Source: Roseibium litorale | GTDB lineage: Bacteria > Pseudomonadota > Alphaproteobacteria > Rhizobiales > Stappiaceae | Length of the DNA stretch: 64,000 nt | NCBI RefSeq assembly: GCF_014842915.1 | Contig: NZ_JACYXI010000002.1 | Coordinates: forward strand, 62,001 to 126,000 | Direction: 5' to 3' | Shown: positions 9,714 to 19,123 of the stretch, in pieces | Position numbering within the stretch: the stretch's first letter is position 1 | Layout: each line of letters starts with the position of its first letter | Made by a program: the position numbers and the translations under genes | The notes under the pieces: model-generated | Database searches by the model: none | The model's input: the letters and a program-made list of their open reading frames with translations, nothing else | Told to the model about the DNA's origin: nothing

Positions 9714-11090
9714 ATGAAAGTCGTCATTTGTGGAGCTGGTCAGGTCGGTTACGGCATCGCCGAACGCCTTGCGGCGGAGCAGAACGATGTCTCGGTCATC
9801 GATTCCTCGCCGAAGCTGATCAGCGCTATCGGCGACCAGCTGGACGTGCGCGGGTTTGTCGGCCACGGCGCCCATCCGGACGTGCTGGCTCAGGCCGGCG
9901 CTGAAGAAGCGGACATGATCATCGCCGTCACGCTCTATGACGAAGTGAACATGGTCGCCTGCCAGGTCGCTCACTCGCTTTTCAACGTGCCGACCAAGGT
10001 CGCCCGGATTCGCGCCCAGAGCTATTTGCAGGGCCGCTGGCAGAGCCTGTTCTCCCGCGAGAACATGCCCATCGACGTGATCATCTCGCCGGAAATCGAA
10101 GTGGGTGAGATGGTGCTGCGGCGCCTTGCGCTTCCCGGCGCCGTCGAAACGGTCCGTTTCGCGGACGATCATGTCGTCACGGTCGGCATCATGTGCGAGG
10201 AGGATTGCCCGGTCGTGGACACGCCGCTGCGCCAGCTGACCGAGCTTTTCCCGGATCTGGGGGCTGTCGTGGTCGGTGTGGTGCGTAACGGCAAGCTGTT
10301 CGTGCCGAAAAGCTCCGATGCGCTTCTGGTCGGCGACCTTGCCTATGTGGTCGCACGCCGGGACCAGGTCCGCAGAACCCTGGGCATTTTCGGCCATGAG
10401 GAGCCTGAAGCCAGCCGTGTCGTGATCGCAGGGGGCGGGAACATCGGGCTCTATGTGGCCCGGGCGCTGGAACAGCGTCACAGCAGCACCCGCATCAAGC
10501 TGATCGAGGCCTCCCGCGAGCGGGCTGTGGCAATCGCGGACGAGCTGAAACGGTCGGTCATCCTGCATGGCAGTGCGCTGGATCAGATGATCCTGGATGA
10601 GGCAGATGTGGGCACGGCCGATACCATGGTCACGCTGACCAATGACGATGAGGTCAATATTCTGTCCTCCGTCATGGCCAAGAAACTCGGCTGCCGCCGC
10701 AATCTCTCTCTGCTCAACAATCCGAGTTATCCGGCTTTTGCCCAGGCGCTCGGCATTGATGCCTTCATCAATCCGCGTGCCGTCACCATTTCAAAGATCC
10801 TGCAGCATGTCCGGCGCGGCCGTATCCGCGGCGTGCATTCGCTGCAGAACGGGGCTGCTGAGGTGGTCGAGGCCGAGGCTCTGGATACGTCTCCGCTCGT
10901 CGGGCGCCCTTTGCGTGACATTGATCTTCCTTCCGGCATCCGGGTTGGGGCAGTCTATCGTGACGGCAAGGTTCTGACGCCGAACGGCGACATGCTGATC
11001 AACGCCCGTGACCGGATCGTGATCTTTGCGGTGGCCGCCCGTGTGCGTCAGGTCGAACAGATGTTCCGCGTCAGTCTGGAATTCTTCTGA
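9714..11090 (+). CDS. trkA: Trk potassium uptake regulatory protein TrkA
   Basis: A 458-residue cytoplasmic, NAD-binding subunit that gates Trk/Ktr potassium channels. It contains two tandem RCK modules. The first Rossmann fold begins MKVVICGAGQVGYGIAERL; the second begins near residue 232 with RVVIAGGGNIGLYVARAL; each is followed by a TrkA-C region. The ATG at 9714 has AAGGA eight bases upstream and is preferred to the GTG two codons earlier. The TrkH/TrkG channel is not in the window. Position after ntrYX is the usual alphaproteobacterial order. Confidence 0.94.
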   Translation: MKVVICGAGQVGYGIAERLAAEQNDVSVIDSSPKLISAIGDQLDVRGFVGHGAHPDVLAQAGAEEADMIIAVTLYDEVNMVACQVAHSLFNVPTKVARIRAQSYLQGRWQSLFSRENMPIDVIISPEIEVGEMVLRRLALPGAVETVRFADDHVVTVGIMCEEDCPVVDTPLRQLTELFPDLGAVVVGVVRNGKLFVPKSSDALLVGDLAYVVARRDQVRRTLGIFGHEEPEASRVVIAGGGNIGLYVARALEQRHSSTRIKLIEASRERAVAIADELKRSVILHGSALDQMILDEADVGTADTMVTLTNDDEVNILSSVMAKKLGCRRNLSLLNNPSYPAFAQALGIDAFINPRAVTISKILQHVRRGRIRGVHSLQNGAAEVVEAEALDTSPLVGRPLRDIDLPSGIRVGAVYRDGKVLTPNGDMLINARDRIVIFAVAARVRQVEQMFRVSLEFF

Positions 11091-11239
11091 TAGAGCGGGA
11101 TCTTCTGCAAAGCCGACTTGCAACCGGGGTTGTATTCGCAGCAAACTGTGGCCACCTTTCGCAATACCAGAGAGCGGCTTCCTCCAAACGGCCCCGCGCC
11201 GCCGCTTTTTCCTCCATTCCTGTCCTCCAGGGAGTGATT

Positions 11240-12103
11240 ATGAGCAGAATCGCCTATGTCAACGGACAGTACGTGCCGCACGCGCAAGCCGCTGTTCACG
11301 TCGAAGACCGTGGCTATCAGTTTGCAGATGGCGTTTATGAAGTCTGCGAAGTCTGGCACGGTAAAATCGTGGATGCCCCGCGCCATCTGGACCGTCTGGG
11401 CCGGTCGCTAAGCGAGTTGCGCATCGAATGGCCAATGGCGCGCAAGGCGCTCGAATTCGTCATGCGTGAAGTGGTCCGCCGCAATAAGGTCCGCAACGGC
11501 ATCGTCTATATGCAGGTGACCCGTGGTGTGGCCCGCCGCGATCATTATTTCCCGTCCGGGGATACTGCACCATCGATCGTGATTACCTCGCGCCCTATTG
11601 ATCCCAGGGCTTCGGATGCCACGGCGGCAAAAGGCATTTCCGTGGTTACCTATCCGGAAAACCGCTGGCCCCGCGTGGACATCAAGACCGTTGCATTGCT
11701 GCCAAACGTTCTGGCAAAACAGCATGCGAAGGAAAACGGCGCGAAGGAAGCCTGGTACTTCGACAAGGACAACAACGTTACGGAAGGCGGCTCGACAAAC
11801 GCCTGGATCGTGACGAAGGAAGGTGTTCTTGTGACCCGGCACGCAGAAAGTGGCATTCTGCGCGGGATCACCCGGTCGGTCATTCTCGACATCGTCGCGC
11901 GGGAAGGGCTGAAGTTCGAAGAGCGGTTCTTCTCCGTCGAGGAAGCCAAGGCGGCAAAGGAAGCCTTTGTGACCGCTGCTTCCACCATTGCAGTGCCCGT
12001 CGTAAAGATTGATGAAGCAATTATTGGGAATGGGCATCCCGGATCGGTTGCGACCCAATTGCGCGAGATGTTCCATACTGCTACAGATTTCATGATGGTT
12101 TGA
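11240..12103 (+). CDS. dat: D-amino-acid transaminase (class IV PLP aminotransferase)
   Basis: A 287-residue fold-type IV PLP enzyme, probably interconverting D-alanine and D-glutamate. The N-terminal segment AYVNGQYVPHAQAAVHVEDRGYQFADGVYE is family-typical (quoted in part: EDRGYQFADGVYE). The catalytic Lys is probably the one in VDIKTVALLPN, and NVTEGGSTNAW is the cofactor-phosphate motif. An AGGGAG ribosome-binding site lies five bases before the ATG at 11240. The gene belongs to the conserved block trkA-dat-hfq. Branched-chain or 4-amino-4-deoxychorismate activity cannot be fully excluded from sequence alone. Confidence 0.88.
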   Translation: MSRIAYVNGQYVPHAQAAVHVEDRGYQFADGVYEVCEVWHGKIVDAPRHLDRLGRSLSELRIEWPMARKALEFVMREVVRRNKVRNGIVYMQVTRGVARRDHYFPSGDTAPSIVITSRPIDPRASDATAAKGISVVTYPENRWPRVDIKTVALLPNVLAKQHAKENGAKEAWYFDKDNNVTEGGSTNAWIVTKEGVLVTRHAESGILRGITRSVILDIVAREGLKFEERFFSVEEAKAAKEAFVTAASTIAVPVVKIDEAIIGNGHPGSVATQLREMFHTATDFMMV

Positions 12104-12181
12104 TCAATCATCCGGCTGGAGCAAGACGCAGCCAGCCTGTGGGCGGTCCATGGACGGGTAGCTGGGCGTTTGAGTGCCAGA

Positions 12182-12203
12182 GCCGCAAGTAAGTTGCGGC
12201 TTT
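12182..12203 (+). terminator. Weak terminator or attenuator candidate after dat
   Basis: GCCGCAA (12182-12188) and TTGCGGC (12194-12200) form a perfect seven-base-pair hairpin with a five-base loop, followed by only three T residues. It may reduce read-through from dat into hfq. Confidence 0.35.
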
Positions 12204-12260
12204 CATGGGGCGGAAGAGTTTGTGTTTAAGGCCCCCATGGGACAGAAGCAGGAAAAGATT

Positions 12261-12282
12261 CCGGATGCCCGGCCGCATCCGG
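12261..12282 (+). promoter_or_regulatory. Stem-loop in the hfq leader
   Basis: CCGGATGC (12261-12268) pairs with GCATCCGG (12275-12282) around the six-base loop CCGGCC. The hairpin ends about eleven bases before the AGGA that serves as the hfq ribosome-binding site and 26 bases before the ATG. A role in translational control of hfq is inference. Confidence 0.4.
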
Positions 12283-12308
12283 GATAAATAGGCAGGATAA
12301 AAACACTT

Positions 12309-12563
12309 ATGGCTGAGCGTACGCAAAATCTTCAGGACACGTTCTTAAATCATGTGCGGAAGCAGAAGACACCGCTGACAATCTTCTTGATCAACGGCGT
12401 CAAGTTGCAGGGAGTCGTCACCTGGTTCGACAACTTCTGTGTTCTGCTGCGCCGGGATGGGCACTCCCAGCTCGTCTATAAACATGCGATTTCGACCATC
12501 ATGCCGAACGGGCCTGTTCAACTGTTTGATCAGGTGGACGAGGGCGAGAAGGCAGGCGACTGA
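12309..12563 (+). CDS. hfq: RNA chaperone Hfq
   Basis: An 84-residue hexameric RNA chaperone that helps small RNAs pair with mRNAs. The Sm1 motif is seen in [20 protein letters not shown] and the Sm2 motif in [10 protein letters not shown]. The length fits short alphaproteobacterial Hfq, with a brief acidic tail instead of the long enterobacterial C-terminus. The adjacent hflX starts at the very next base. In alphaproteobacteria this protein controls many nutrient-uptake mRNAs, which fits a window rich in ABC importers. Confidence 0.97.
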   Translation: MAERTQNLQDTFLNHVRKQKTPLTIFLINGVKLQGVVTWFDNFCVLLRRDGHSQLVYKHAISTIMPNGPVQLFDQVDEGEKAGD

Positions 12564-13940
12564 TTGACTTCCAAGTCTCCCGAAGATGGTACTAACGGGG
12601 TGGGGAGCGGAACGGAAACCGGTATAGACCGCCGCCCCCAGCCTTTCCGAGCGATGGTTCTCGAACCTGTGGTGCAATTGCGGCGTGAGGCAGCGGGCGA
12701 GGATGTCCGGTCCAACCGCAGCCCGGAAGCGCGACTTGAGGAAGCCCTCGGGCTTGGCGCCGCGATCAACCTCAACATCGTTCATTCCGCAGTTATCCGG
12801 ATCAACCAGCCGAAGCCCGCTATTCTCTTCGGGGAAGGCAAGGTGGAAGAGCTTGCCGGTCTTGTGGAGATGGAGGAAATCGACCTTGTCGTGGTCGATC
12901 ACCCGCTCACCCCGGTACAGCAGCGTAACCTTGAACGCCGCCTGAAGACGAAGGTGATCGACCGGACCGGTCTGATTCTGGAGATTTTCGGCGACCGTGC
13001 CCGCACGCGTGAAGGCCGCCTTCAGGTCGATCTTGCGCATCTGACCTGGCAGAAAAGCCGGCTTGTGCGTTCGTGGACCCACCTAGAGCGCCAGCGCGGC
13101 GGTGTCGGTTTCATGGGTGGGCCTGGTGAAACCCAGATCGAGTCGGACCGCCGTCAGATTCAGGACCGGATTAACGCGCTTGAAAAGGCGCTGGAGCAAG
13201 TGCGCCGGACCCGCGATCTTCACCGTAAGAAGCGCAAGAAGATCCCGCAGCCGGTCGTCGCGCTCGTCGGCTATACCAACGCGGGCAAGTCGACACTGTT
13301 CAACCGGATGACCCAGTCAGACGTCTTTGCCAAGGATCTTCTGTTCGCGACGCTGGATCCGACCCTGCGCAAGATAAAGCTGCCTCATGGCCGGGAAGTT
13401 ATCCTCTCCGACACGGTGGGCTTCATTTCTGAACTGCCGACCCATCTGGTGGCGGCGTTCCGCGCGACGCTGGAAGAAGTTCTGGAAGCTGACCTGATCC
13501 TGCATGTGCGCGATATTTCCCATCCGGACACGGACGCGCAGGCCGAGGATGTGAAGAAGACGCTCACGGATCTCGGCGTCAGCGCTCAGTCCGGCGCTCC
13601 GATTGTGGAAGTCTGGAACAAGATAGACCGTCTGGATCCTGTTTATGCCGAGAAGCTTCTGGGGTCTCAGGACGGTGAGGGGCCGGTTGCCCTGTCGGCT
13701 CTGACGGGAAGCGGGATTGAGGCGCTTTATGCCCGCATCGAAGCCTTCATGGGCCAGAACGACGATCTGTTCACACTGGTCCTGCCAGTGACGGACGGAG
13801 GGCTGATCGCGGCGCTTTATCAAATGGCCGAGGTTCTGGAGCGGGAGGATGGTGAGGAGGAGGTTCGCGTCGAGGTTCGCGTCTCCGACAAGCAGCGCGG
13901 CCCCTTCCGCGAACGCTTCAAACCCTTCATCGAGACCTGA
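12564..13940 (+). CDS. hflX: Ribosome-associated GTPase HflX
   Basis: A 458-residue GTPase that splits stalled or hibernating ribosomes. An N-terminal HflX domain (about 60-180) precedes a helical linker and the G domain. In the G domain, ALVGYTNAGKSTLFNRM is G1, LSDTVGFISELP is G3 and NKID is G4. The TTG codon immediately after the hfq stop is the only nearby in-frame start that keeps the N-terminal sequence. An internal ATG at 12654 is possible and would remove 30 poorly conserved residues. hfq-hflX adjacency is conserved widely. A strong terminator follows. Confidence 0.95.
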   Translation: MTSKSPEDGTNGVGSGTETGIDRRPQPFRAMVLEPVVQLRREAAGEDVRSNRSPEARLEEALGLGAAINLNIVHSAVIRINQPKPAILFGEGKVEELAGLVEMEEIDLVVVDHPLTPVQQRNLERRLKTKVIDRTGLILEIFGDRARTREGRLQVDLAHLTWQKSRLVRSWTHLERQRGGVGFMGGPGETQIESDRRQIQDRINALEKALEQVRRTRDLHRKKRKKIPQPVVALVGYTNAGKSTLFNRMTQSDVFAKDLLFATLDPTLRKIKLPHGREVILSDTVGFISELPTHLVAAFRATLEEVLEADLILHVRDISHPDTDAQAEDVKKTLTDLGVSAQSGAPIVEVWNKIDRLDPVYAEKLLGSQDGEGPVALSALTGSGIEALYARIEAFMGQNDDLFTLVLPVTDGGLIAALYQMAEVLEREDGEEEVRVEVRVSDKQRGPFRERFKPFIET

Positions 13941-13945
13941 AAAGC

Positions 13946-13978
13946 AAAAACCCGCGAAACAGTTTCGCGGGTTTTTGT
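13946..13978 (+). terminator. Intrinsic terminator after hflX
   Basis: CCCGCGAAAC (13951-13960) and GTTTCGCGGG (13962-13971) form a perfect stem preceded by an A-run and followed by TTTTTG. This is a strong rho-independent terminator. The flanking A-run could also make it work on the opposite strand. Confidence 0.9.
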
Positions 13979-13984
13979 TTATCT

Positions 13985-14148
13985 ACCCTCACCCGGCGCC
14001 TTGCCCCTAACCTCTCCCTGTCCCGGGAGAGGTTAGGGGCAAGCGCGAGGCTGGGGGCAATCTGATATTGTGAAAAGCCTTCCGGCTGGCTCTGCCTTCA
14101 CCTCTCCCAACGCTGGGAGAGGTCGGACCGCCAGGTCCGGGTGAGGGT
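13985..14148. repeat. Inverted doublet of palindromic repeats (family D)
   Basis: The element is bounded by ACCCTCACCCGG (13985-13996) and its exact inverse complement (14137-14148). The left unit holds a perfect 19-base-pair hairpin (arms 14000-14018 and 14025-14043). The right unit holds ACCTCTCCC and GGGAGAGGT around AACGCT. No reading frame of note lies inside. The layout of two opposed palindromes around a short spacer resembles a REPIN. Confidence 0.75.
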
Positions 14149-14183
14149 TCGATTCCTTTGTGTTTCGAAGACCCTAACTTGGA

Positions 14184-15125
14184 CTACTTCCCAGCCACAT
14201 CCCGCAGGAAACATTCGTAGGTCTGGGTGACGCCGTCCTTGAGGCTTCTGGCCTTGTTCCAGCCGAGGCCATGCAGGTAGGAGCTGTCCATCAGCTTGCG
14301 TGGTGTGCCGTCCGGCTTCGTGCTGTCGAAAACAAGCTCTGCCTCATAGCCGACCACCGAGGCGATGGTCTCTGCCAGTTCGCGGATGGTGACTTCGGAA
14401 CCGGAACCGACATTGACAGGCACGCCGCCTGAATAGGACTTCAGCAGGAAAACGAGCGCATCCGCCAGATCGTCCACATGCAGGAATTCGCGCAGCGGCG
14501 TACCCGATCCCCAGAGTGTGACAGACGGGCTGCCCGCTTCCTTTGCCTCGTGGAACTTGCGCAGCAATGCCGGCAGAACGTGGCTGGACTCCAGGTCGTA
14601 ATTGTCGCCAGGGCCATAGAGGTTGGTCGGCTGGGCCGAGATGAAGTCAACGCCATATTGCTTGCGGTAGGCCTGGCACATCTTGATGCCGGCGATCTTG
14701 GCAATTGCATACCATTCGTTGGTCGGCTCAAGCGGGCCGGTCAGGAGATGTTCTTCCTTGATCGGCTGCGGCGCGAACTTCGGATAGATGCAGGACGAGC
14801 CGAGGAACAGCAGCTTTTCAACGCCGTTCTCATAGGCCGCATGATTGACATTGGCTTCGAGGACAAGATTGTCCCGGATGAATTCCGCCGGGCGGGAGTT
14901 GTTGGCATGAATGCCGCCAACTTTTGCCGCTGCCAACACGATGGCGTCCGGCTTTTCCTGTGCCATCCAGGCGTTAACTGCGGCCTGATCCGTGAGATCC
15001 ACCACGTCCCGTCCGGCGGTAATGACTTCGCAGGCCTCTGAGGCAAGGCGTCGTACGACAGCGCCGCCCACCATGCCCCGGTGTCCGGCAACCCAGACCC
15101 GTTTTCCAGTCAGATCATAAGTCAT
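14184..15125 (-). CDS. fcl: GDP-L-fucose synthase
   Basis: A 313-residue short-chain-dehydrogenase-fold epimerase/reductase that converts GDP-4-keto-6-deoxymannose into GDP-L-fucose. The NADP-binding motif is [30 protein letters not shown] and the catalytic YAIAKIAG (Tyr-x-x-x-Lys) are typical of Fcl. It lies three bases downstream of gmd, which makes its substrate, so the two enzymes form one unit. The product probably feeds an exopolysaccharide or O-antigen; no glycosyltransferase or export genes are in the window. Confidence 0.96.
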   Translation of the reverse strand: MTYDLTGKRVWVAGHRGMVGGAVVRRLASEACEVITAGRDVVDLTDQAAVNAWMAQEKPDAIVLAAAKVGGIHANNSRPAEFIRDNLVLEANVNHAAYENGVEKLLFLGSSCIYPKFAPQPIKEEHLLTGPLEPTNEWYAIAKIAGIKMCQAYRKQYGVDFISAQPTNLYGPGDNYDLESSHVLPALLRKFHEAKEAGSPSVTLWGSGTPLREFLHVDDLADALVFLLKSYSGGVPVNVGSGSEVTIRELAETIASVVGYEAELVFDSTKPDGTPRKLMDSSYLHGLGWNKARSLKDGVTQTYECFLRDVAGK

Positions 15126-15128
15126 CGA

Positions 15129-16247
15129 TTAGCCCTCCAGGCTCACGGGAAGGTCGAGACCATGTTCCTTGAGCAGAGCATAGCGGCGGGCGGCCTTGTG
15201 GTCTGCCTCCACCATCTCGCGGCACATTTCTCGGGCCGTGACTTCCGGAACCCAGCCGAGCTTTTCCTTGGCCTTGGTCGGATCCCCCAGCAGCGTTTCG
15301 ACTTCTGCCGGGCGGAAATAGCGTGGATCAATGCGGACAATCACGTCGCCGGGCTTGAGAGCCGGCGCCAGATCGCCCTTGATCTCCTTCACCACGGCAG
15401 TCTCATCGACGCCGGTCCCCTTGAATTCCAGCGTGATACCGAGGTCAGAGGCGGCCCAGGTGATGAACTCGCGCACGGAATACTGCACACCCGTCGCGAT
15501 GACGAAATCCTCCGGTGCGTCCTGCTGCAGCATCATCCACTGCATGCGGACATAGTCCTTGGCATGCCCCCAGTCGCGCAGGCTGTCGATATTGCCCATG
15601 TAGAGGCACGGCTCAAGCCCAAGCGCGATATTGGCGAGGCCCCGGGTGATCTTGCGGGTCACGAAGGTCTCGCCGCGGCGCGGGGATTCATGGTTGAACA
15701 GAATGCCGTTGCAAGCATAGAGACCGTAAGCCTCACGGTAGTTCACCGTGATCCAGTAGGCATAGAGCTTGGCCACCGCATAGGGGCTGCGCGGATGGAA
15801 AGGCGTTGTCTCGCGCTGCGGGATTTCCTGAACCTTGCCGTAAAGCTCTGAGGTGGATGCTTGATAGAAGCGGGTCTTCTTCTCAAGGCCGAGAAAGCGG
15901 ATGGCTTCGAGAAGCCGCAAGGTACCTGTGGCATCCACATCCGCGGTGTATTCCGGTGCCTCAAAACTGACGGCCACATGGGACTGGGCGCCGAGGTTAT
16001 AAACCTCGTCCGGTTCAATATCCTGGAGGATACGGGTCAGGTTCGACGTGTCTGTCAGGTCGCCGTAGTGAAGCTTGAAGCGGGCATTGTCGACATGCGG
16101 ATCTTCATAGATGTGATCCACGCGCTGCGTATTGAAAGAGGAGGCGCGCCGCTTGATCCCGTGGACCTCGTAGCCCTTTTCGAGCAGGAATTCGGCAAGA
16201 TAGGAGCCGTCCTGGCCCGTGATGCCAGTGATGAGAGCCTTTTTCAC
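15129..16247 (-). CDS. gmd: GDP-mannose 4,6-dehydratase
   Basis: A 372-residue NADP-dependent dehydratase giving GDP-4-keto-6-deoxy-D-mannose. The N-terminal [17 protein letters not shown] and the substrate signature [16 protein letters not shown] are diagnostic. The catalytic Tyr-x-x-x-Lys lies in [12 protein letters not shown], and [16 protein letters not shown] is also conserved. Length matches the family. It is followed directly by fcl. A hairpin in the 87-base gap upstream separates it from ugd. Confidence 0.97.
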   Translation of the reverse strand: MKKALITGITGQDGSYLAEFLLEKGYEVHGIKRRASSFNTQRVDHIYEDPHVDNARFKLHYGDLTDTSNLTRILQDIEPDEVYNLGAQSHVAVSFEAPEYTADVDATGTLRLLEAIRFLGLEKKTRFYQASTSELYGKVQEIPQRETTPFHPRSPYAVAKLYAYWITVNYREAYGLYACNGILFNHESPRRGETFVTRKITRGLANIALGLEPCLYMGNIDSLRDWGHAKDYVRMQWMMLQQDAPEDFVIATGVQYSVREFITWAASDLGITLEFKGTGVDETAVVKEIKGDLAPALKPGDVIVRIDPRYFRPAEVETLLGDPTKAKEKLGWVPEVTAREMCREMVEADHKAARRYALLKEHGLDLPVSLEG

Positions 16248-16290
16248 AGGAGCAATGTCTTTCTGTTTTGCGCCGCTCGGGGCGGCCGGA

Positions 16291-16315
16291 CGGAGGCTCG
16301 CGGACCGAGCCTCCG
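16291..16315 (-). terminator. Hairpin between ugd and gmd
   Basis: CGGAGGCTCG (16291-16300) and CGAGCCTCCG (16306-16315) form a perfect ten-base-pair stem with a five-base loop. No T-run follows on the minus strand. It is more likely an mRNA-stabilising or partial-termination element than a full terminator. Confidence 0.4.
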
Positions 16316-16334
16316 CAAGTTTCTGGAGGACCGC

Positions 16335-17678
16335 TTATTCGGCGGCTTCCGACATGGGCGTTACGCCGCGCGTCGTGCCACGGCCAATGCTGGTGTAGCT
16401 GAAACCGTGACGGGTGACTTCGTCCGGCTTGTAGACATTGCGCAGATCCACGAGAACCGGGGAGGACATCGTCTCGGCCAGACGCGGGAAGTCGAGGGCG
16501 CGGAAGGCGTCCCATTCGGTCACGATCACCAGGACATCCGCCTTGGCCGCACAGTCATAGGCGTCCTTCGTGTAGGTGACGTCCGACAGCATGTCCGCTG
16601 CCGCATTCATGCCCTCTGGGTCATAGGCCCGGATGCGCGCTCCTCCATCCTGTAGAGCCTGAATGATGGAGAGGGAAGGCGCCTCACGCATGTCGTCCGT
16701 GTTCGGTTTGAAAGTCAGTCCGAGAACGGCGACGGTCTTGCCGCGCACGTCGCCGCCGCAGGCCGCAACGACCTTGCGGGCCATGGCGCGCTTGCGCTGA
16801 TCATTGACGGCGACGGTTGTCTCGATAAGCCGCACGGGGCTGTCGTGGTCCTGGGCGGTCTTGACCAAGGCCAGCGTGTCCTTCGGGAAGCAGGAACCGC
16901 CATAGCCAGGGCCTGCATGCAGGAACTTGGAACCGATCCGGCCATCAAGGCCAATGCCGCGGGCAACGCCCTGGACATCCGCGCCGACGCGCTCGCACAG
17001 ATCCGCCATCTCGTTGATGAAGGTGATCTTCATGGCGAGGAAGGCGTTGCCGGCGTATTTGATCAGCTCGGAGGTGCGCCGGTTGGTGAAGAGCAGCGGC
17101 GACTGATTGAGATAGAGCGGGCGGTAGACTTCGGTCATGGTCTCGCGGGCGCGCTCGTCGTCAAGGCCGACCACAATCCGGTCCGGGCGCTTGAAATCGC
17201 CGATGGCGGCGCCTTCGCGCAGGAACTCCGGATTGGAGACCACGGCAACATCTGCATCCGGGTTGGTCTCGCGGATGATCCGCTCCACCTCGTCGCCGGT
17301 TCCGACCGGAACGGTGGACTTGGTGACCACAACCGTGAAGCCCTTCACCGCAGAAGCGATTTCGCGGGCGACGCCATAAACATACGAGAGGTCCGCATGG
17401 CCATCGCCACGGCGGGATGGAGTGCCGACCGCGATGAAGACCACATCCGCCTCACTCACCGGACCGCTGAGGTCTGTGGTGAAGGACAGGCGGCCTGCCT
17501 TGGCATTGCTGGCGACCAGAGCGTCCAGGCCCGGTTCGAAGATCGGGATCTCGCCGCGCTTGAGCGCTTCGATCTTGTCGGCGGCCTTGTCCACACAGAC
17601 CACGTCGTGACCAAAGTCCGCGAGACAGGCTCCGGACACCAGGCCCACGTAACCTGATCCAATCATTGCGATACGCAT
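16335..17678 (-). CDS. ugd: UDP-glucose 6-dehydrogenase
   Basis: A 447-residue enzyme oxidising UDP-glucose to UDP-glucuronate with two NAD. The N-terminal Rossmann motif is MIGSGYVGLVSGACLADFGH. The catalytic Cys lies in GPGYGGSCFPKDTLAL. The C-terminal UDP-binding domain includes VLGLTFKPNTDDMREAPS. Two ATGs are adjacent; the second is chosen because AGGAG lies six bases ahead of it. The product can feed acidic exopolysaccharides, consistent with the neighbouring galE, gmd and fcl. Confidence 0.96.
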   Translation of the reverse strand: MRIAMIGSGYVGLVSGACLADFGHDVVCVDKAADKIEALKRGEIPIFEPGLDALVASNAKAGRLSFTTDLSGPVSEADVVFIAVGTPSRRGDGHADLSYVYGVAREIASAVKGFTVVVTKSTVPVGTGDEVERIIRETNPDADVAVVSNPEFLREGAAIGDFKRPDRIVVGLDDERARETMTEVYRPLYLNQSPLLFTNRRTSELIKYAGNAFLAMKITFINEMADLCERVGADVQGVARGIGLDGRIGSKFLHAGPGYGGSCFPKDTLALVKTAQDHDSPVRLIETTVAVNDQRKRAMARKVVAACGGDVRGKTVAVLGLTFKPNTDDMREAPSLSIIQALQDGGARIRAYDPEGMNAAADMLSDVTYTKDAYDCAAKADVLVIVTEWDAFRALDFPRLAETMSSPVLVDLRNVYKPDEVTRHGFSYTSIGRGTTRGVTPMSEAAE

Positions 17679-17772
17679 CATAAACTCCTGTCGGCACGGT
17701 GGCGTCTTCGTCGTCCGTGACCTGAGCGGCTGGTCATTGAGGCCCTTAAGTACCGGAACTGAGCCAAGAAGG

Positions 17773-17800
17773 GCAAGACCTGGATCAATTCAGGTCTTGC
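17773..17800 (-). terminator. Candidate terminator after galE
   Basis: GCAAGACCTG (17773-17782) pairs perfectly with CAGGTCTTGC (17791-17800) around an eight-base loop. The hairpin lies between galE and ugd, which are both on the minus strand. The downstream T-content on that strand is modest, so efficiency is uncertain. Confidence 0.5.
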
Positions 17801-17856
17801 TGTTTCCTTCAGGTTTCTTTGCCTGCCGATGTGGATCCCTCCAGCAGCCTATCCGG

Positions 17857-18894
17857 TCAGCTGCTGGAGCCTTCCTCCTCATAGCCCCTCGGGTTCTTGC
17901 AGACCCAGGTCCAGGTGTCGTGGCACATGGCTGCCAGGTCCTTCTGAGCCTGCCAGCCAAGCGCGCTTTCCGCCTGGCGTGTGTCAGCGTAGCACTCCGC
18001 CACATCGCCAGCCCGGCGCGGGGCGATCTCATAGGGAATGGTGCGGTTGGAGGCGCGCTCGAAGGCGCGGACCATCTCCAGCACCGAATAGCCGGTGCCG
18101 GTGCCAAGGTTCACAGTCAGGCAATTCTTGTCGCTCTTCAGAGCGTGTAAGGATTCGTACGCCTTCAGATGCCCCTCGGCCAGATCAACCACGTGGATAT
18201 AGTCGCGCACACCGCTGCCGTCCTTGGTGTCATAATCATTGCCAAAGACCGACAGCCGCTCGCGCCGCCCATCTGCGACCTGGGTGATGAAGGGCATCAG
18301 GTTGTTCGGTACCCCAAGCGGGTTTTCTCCGATCAGGCCGCTGTCATGGGCGCCGACCGGATTGAAATAGCGCAGGATCGCAAAGCGCCACTTGGGATCG
18401 CTGGCGGCAACATCCCGAAGCATTTCCTCAACCATCAGCTTGCTGCGGCCGTAAGGGTTCACCGGGCCGGTGGGGTGTTCTTCGGTGAGCGGCAGGAACT
18501 TCGGCTCGCCATAGACCGTTGCCGAAGAGGAAAAGATCAGCTTGTGGACACCGCAAGCCTCCATAGCCCTGAGCAGCGCATGAGTGCCGACGAAATTGGT
18601 CTCGTAATAGTCGAGGGGCCGGGCAACAGATTCGCCAACGGCCTTCAGACCGGCGAAATGCACGACACTGGTGACCCCATAGGCTTTCAGGATCTGCTCG
18701 ATCCTGGACCGGTCGCGGATGTCACCTTGTTCAAAAGAAACGCTTTTGCCGGTGATGGCCGCAACGCGTTTCAGGCTTTCCTCACGGGAATTCACGAGGC
18801 TGTCGAGGACAACGACATCAAGTCCGGCTTCCAGAAACGTCACGCAGCAGTGAGATCCGATATATCCGGCGCCGCCGGTGATAAGGACTGTCAT
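17857..18894 (-). CDS. galE: UDP-glucose 4-epimerase
   Basis: A 345-residue SDR-fold epimerase interconverting UDP-glucose and UDP-galactose. The N-terminal VLITGGAGYIGSHC binds NAD. FSSSATVYGEP and NPYGRSKLMVEEML hold the catalytic Ser and Tyr-x-x-x-Lys, and RYFNPVGAHDSG is typical. The start is set at the ATG before TVLITGG because family members begin there. An ATG six codons upstream is possible. It supplies galactose units for surface polysaccharide with ugd, gmd and fcl. cysQ diverges from it. Confidence 0.94.
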   Translation of the reverse strand: MTVLITGGAGYIGSHCCVTFLEAGLDVVVLDSLVNSREESLKRVAAITGKSVSFEQGDIRDRSRIEQILKAYGVTSVVHFAGLKAVGESVARPLDYYETNFVGTHALLRAMEACGVHKLIFSSSATVYGEPKFLPLTEEHPTGPVNPYGRSKLMVEEMLRDVAASDPKWRFAILRYFNPVGAHDSGLIGENPLGVPNNLMPFITQVADGRRERLSVFGNDYDTKDGSGVRDYIHVVDLAEGHLKAYESLHALKSDKNCLTVNLGTGTGYSVLEMVRAFERASNRTIPYEIAPRRAGDVAECYADTRQAESALGWQAQKDLAAMCHDTWTWVCKNPRGYEEEGSSS

Positions 18895-19123
18895 GAGGCG
18901 CTTGCTCTCCAAATGGCTTCAATGAATTGCTATGTGCTTATGTCTTCTTGTGAAGGCGATATTCCGGAAATCTGGCGAACTTGCAACAGAGCCCAGACTA
19001 ATCGTGCCGATCGGTGGCGGAAATCCGCCTGCTCAATTGCTTCTTCCCATAAAAACGGGCATTCACGGCAAGGATGTGCCGCTTCGGTGCGATGGTTTTC
19101 AAATTTCTGACCGGTTGGATTTC

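Noticed and set aside
13941..14183. Possible CRISPR-like repeats after hflX
   Set aside because: There are only two inverted units and a terminator. No regularly spaced direct repeats and no cas genes were seen.
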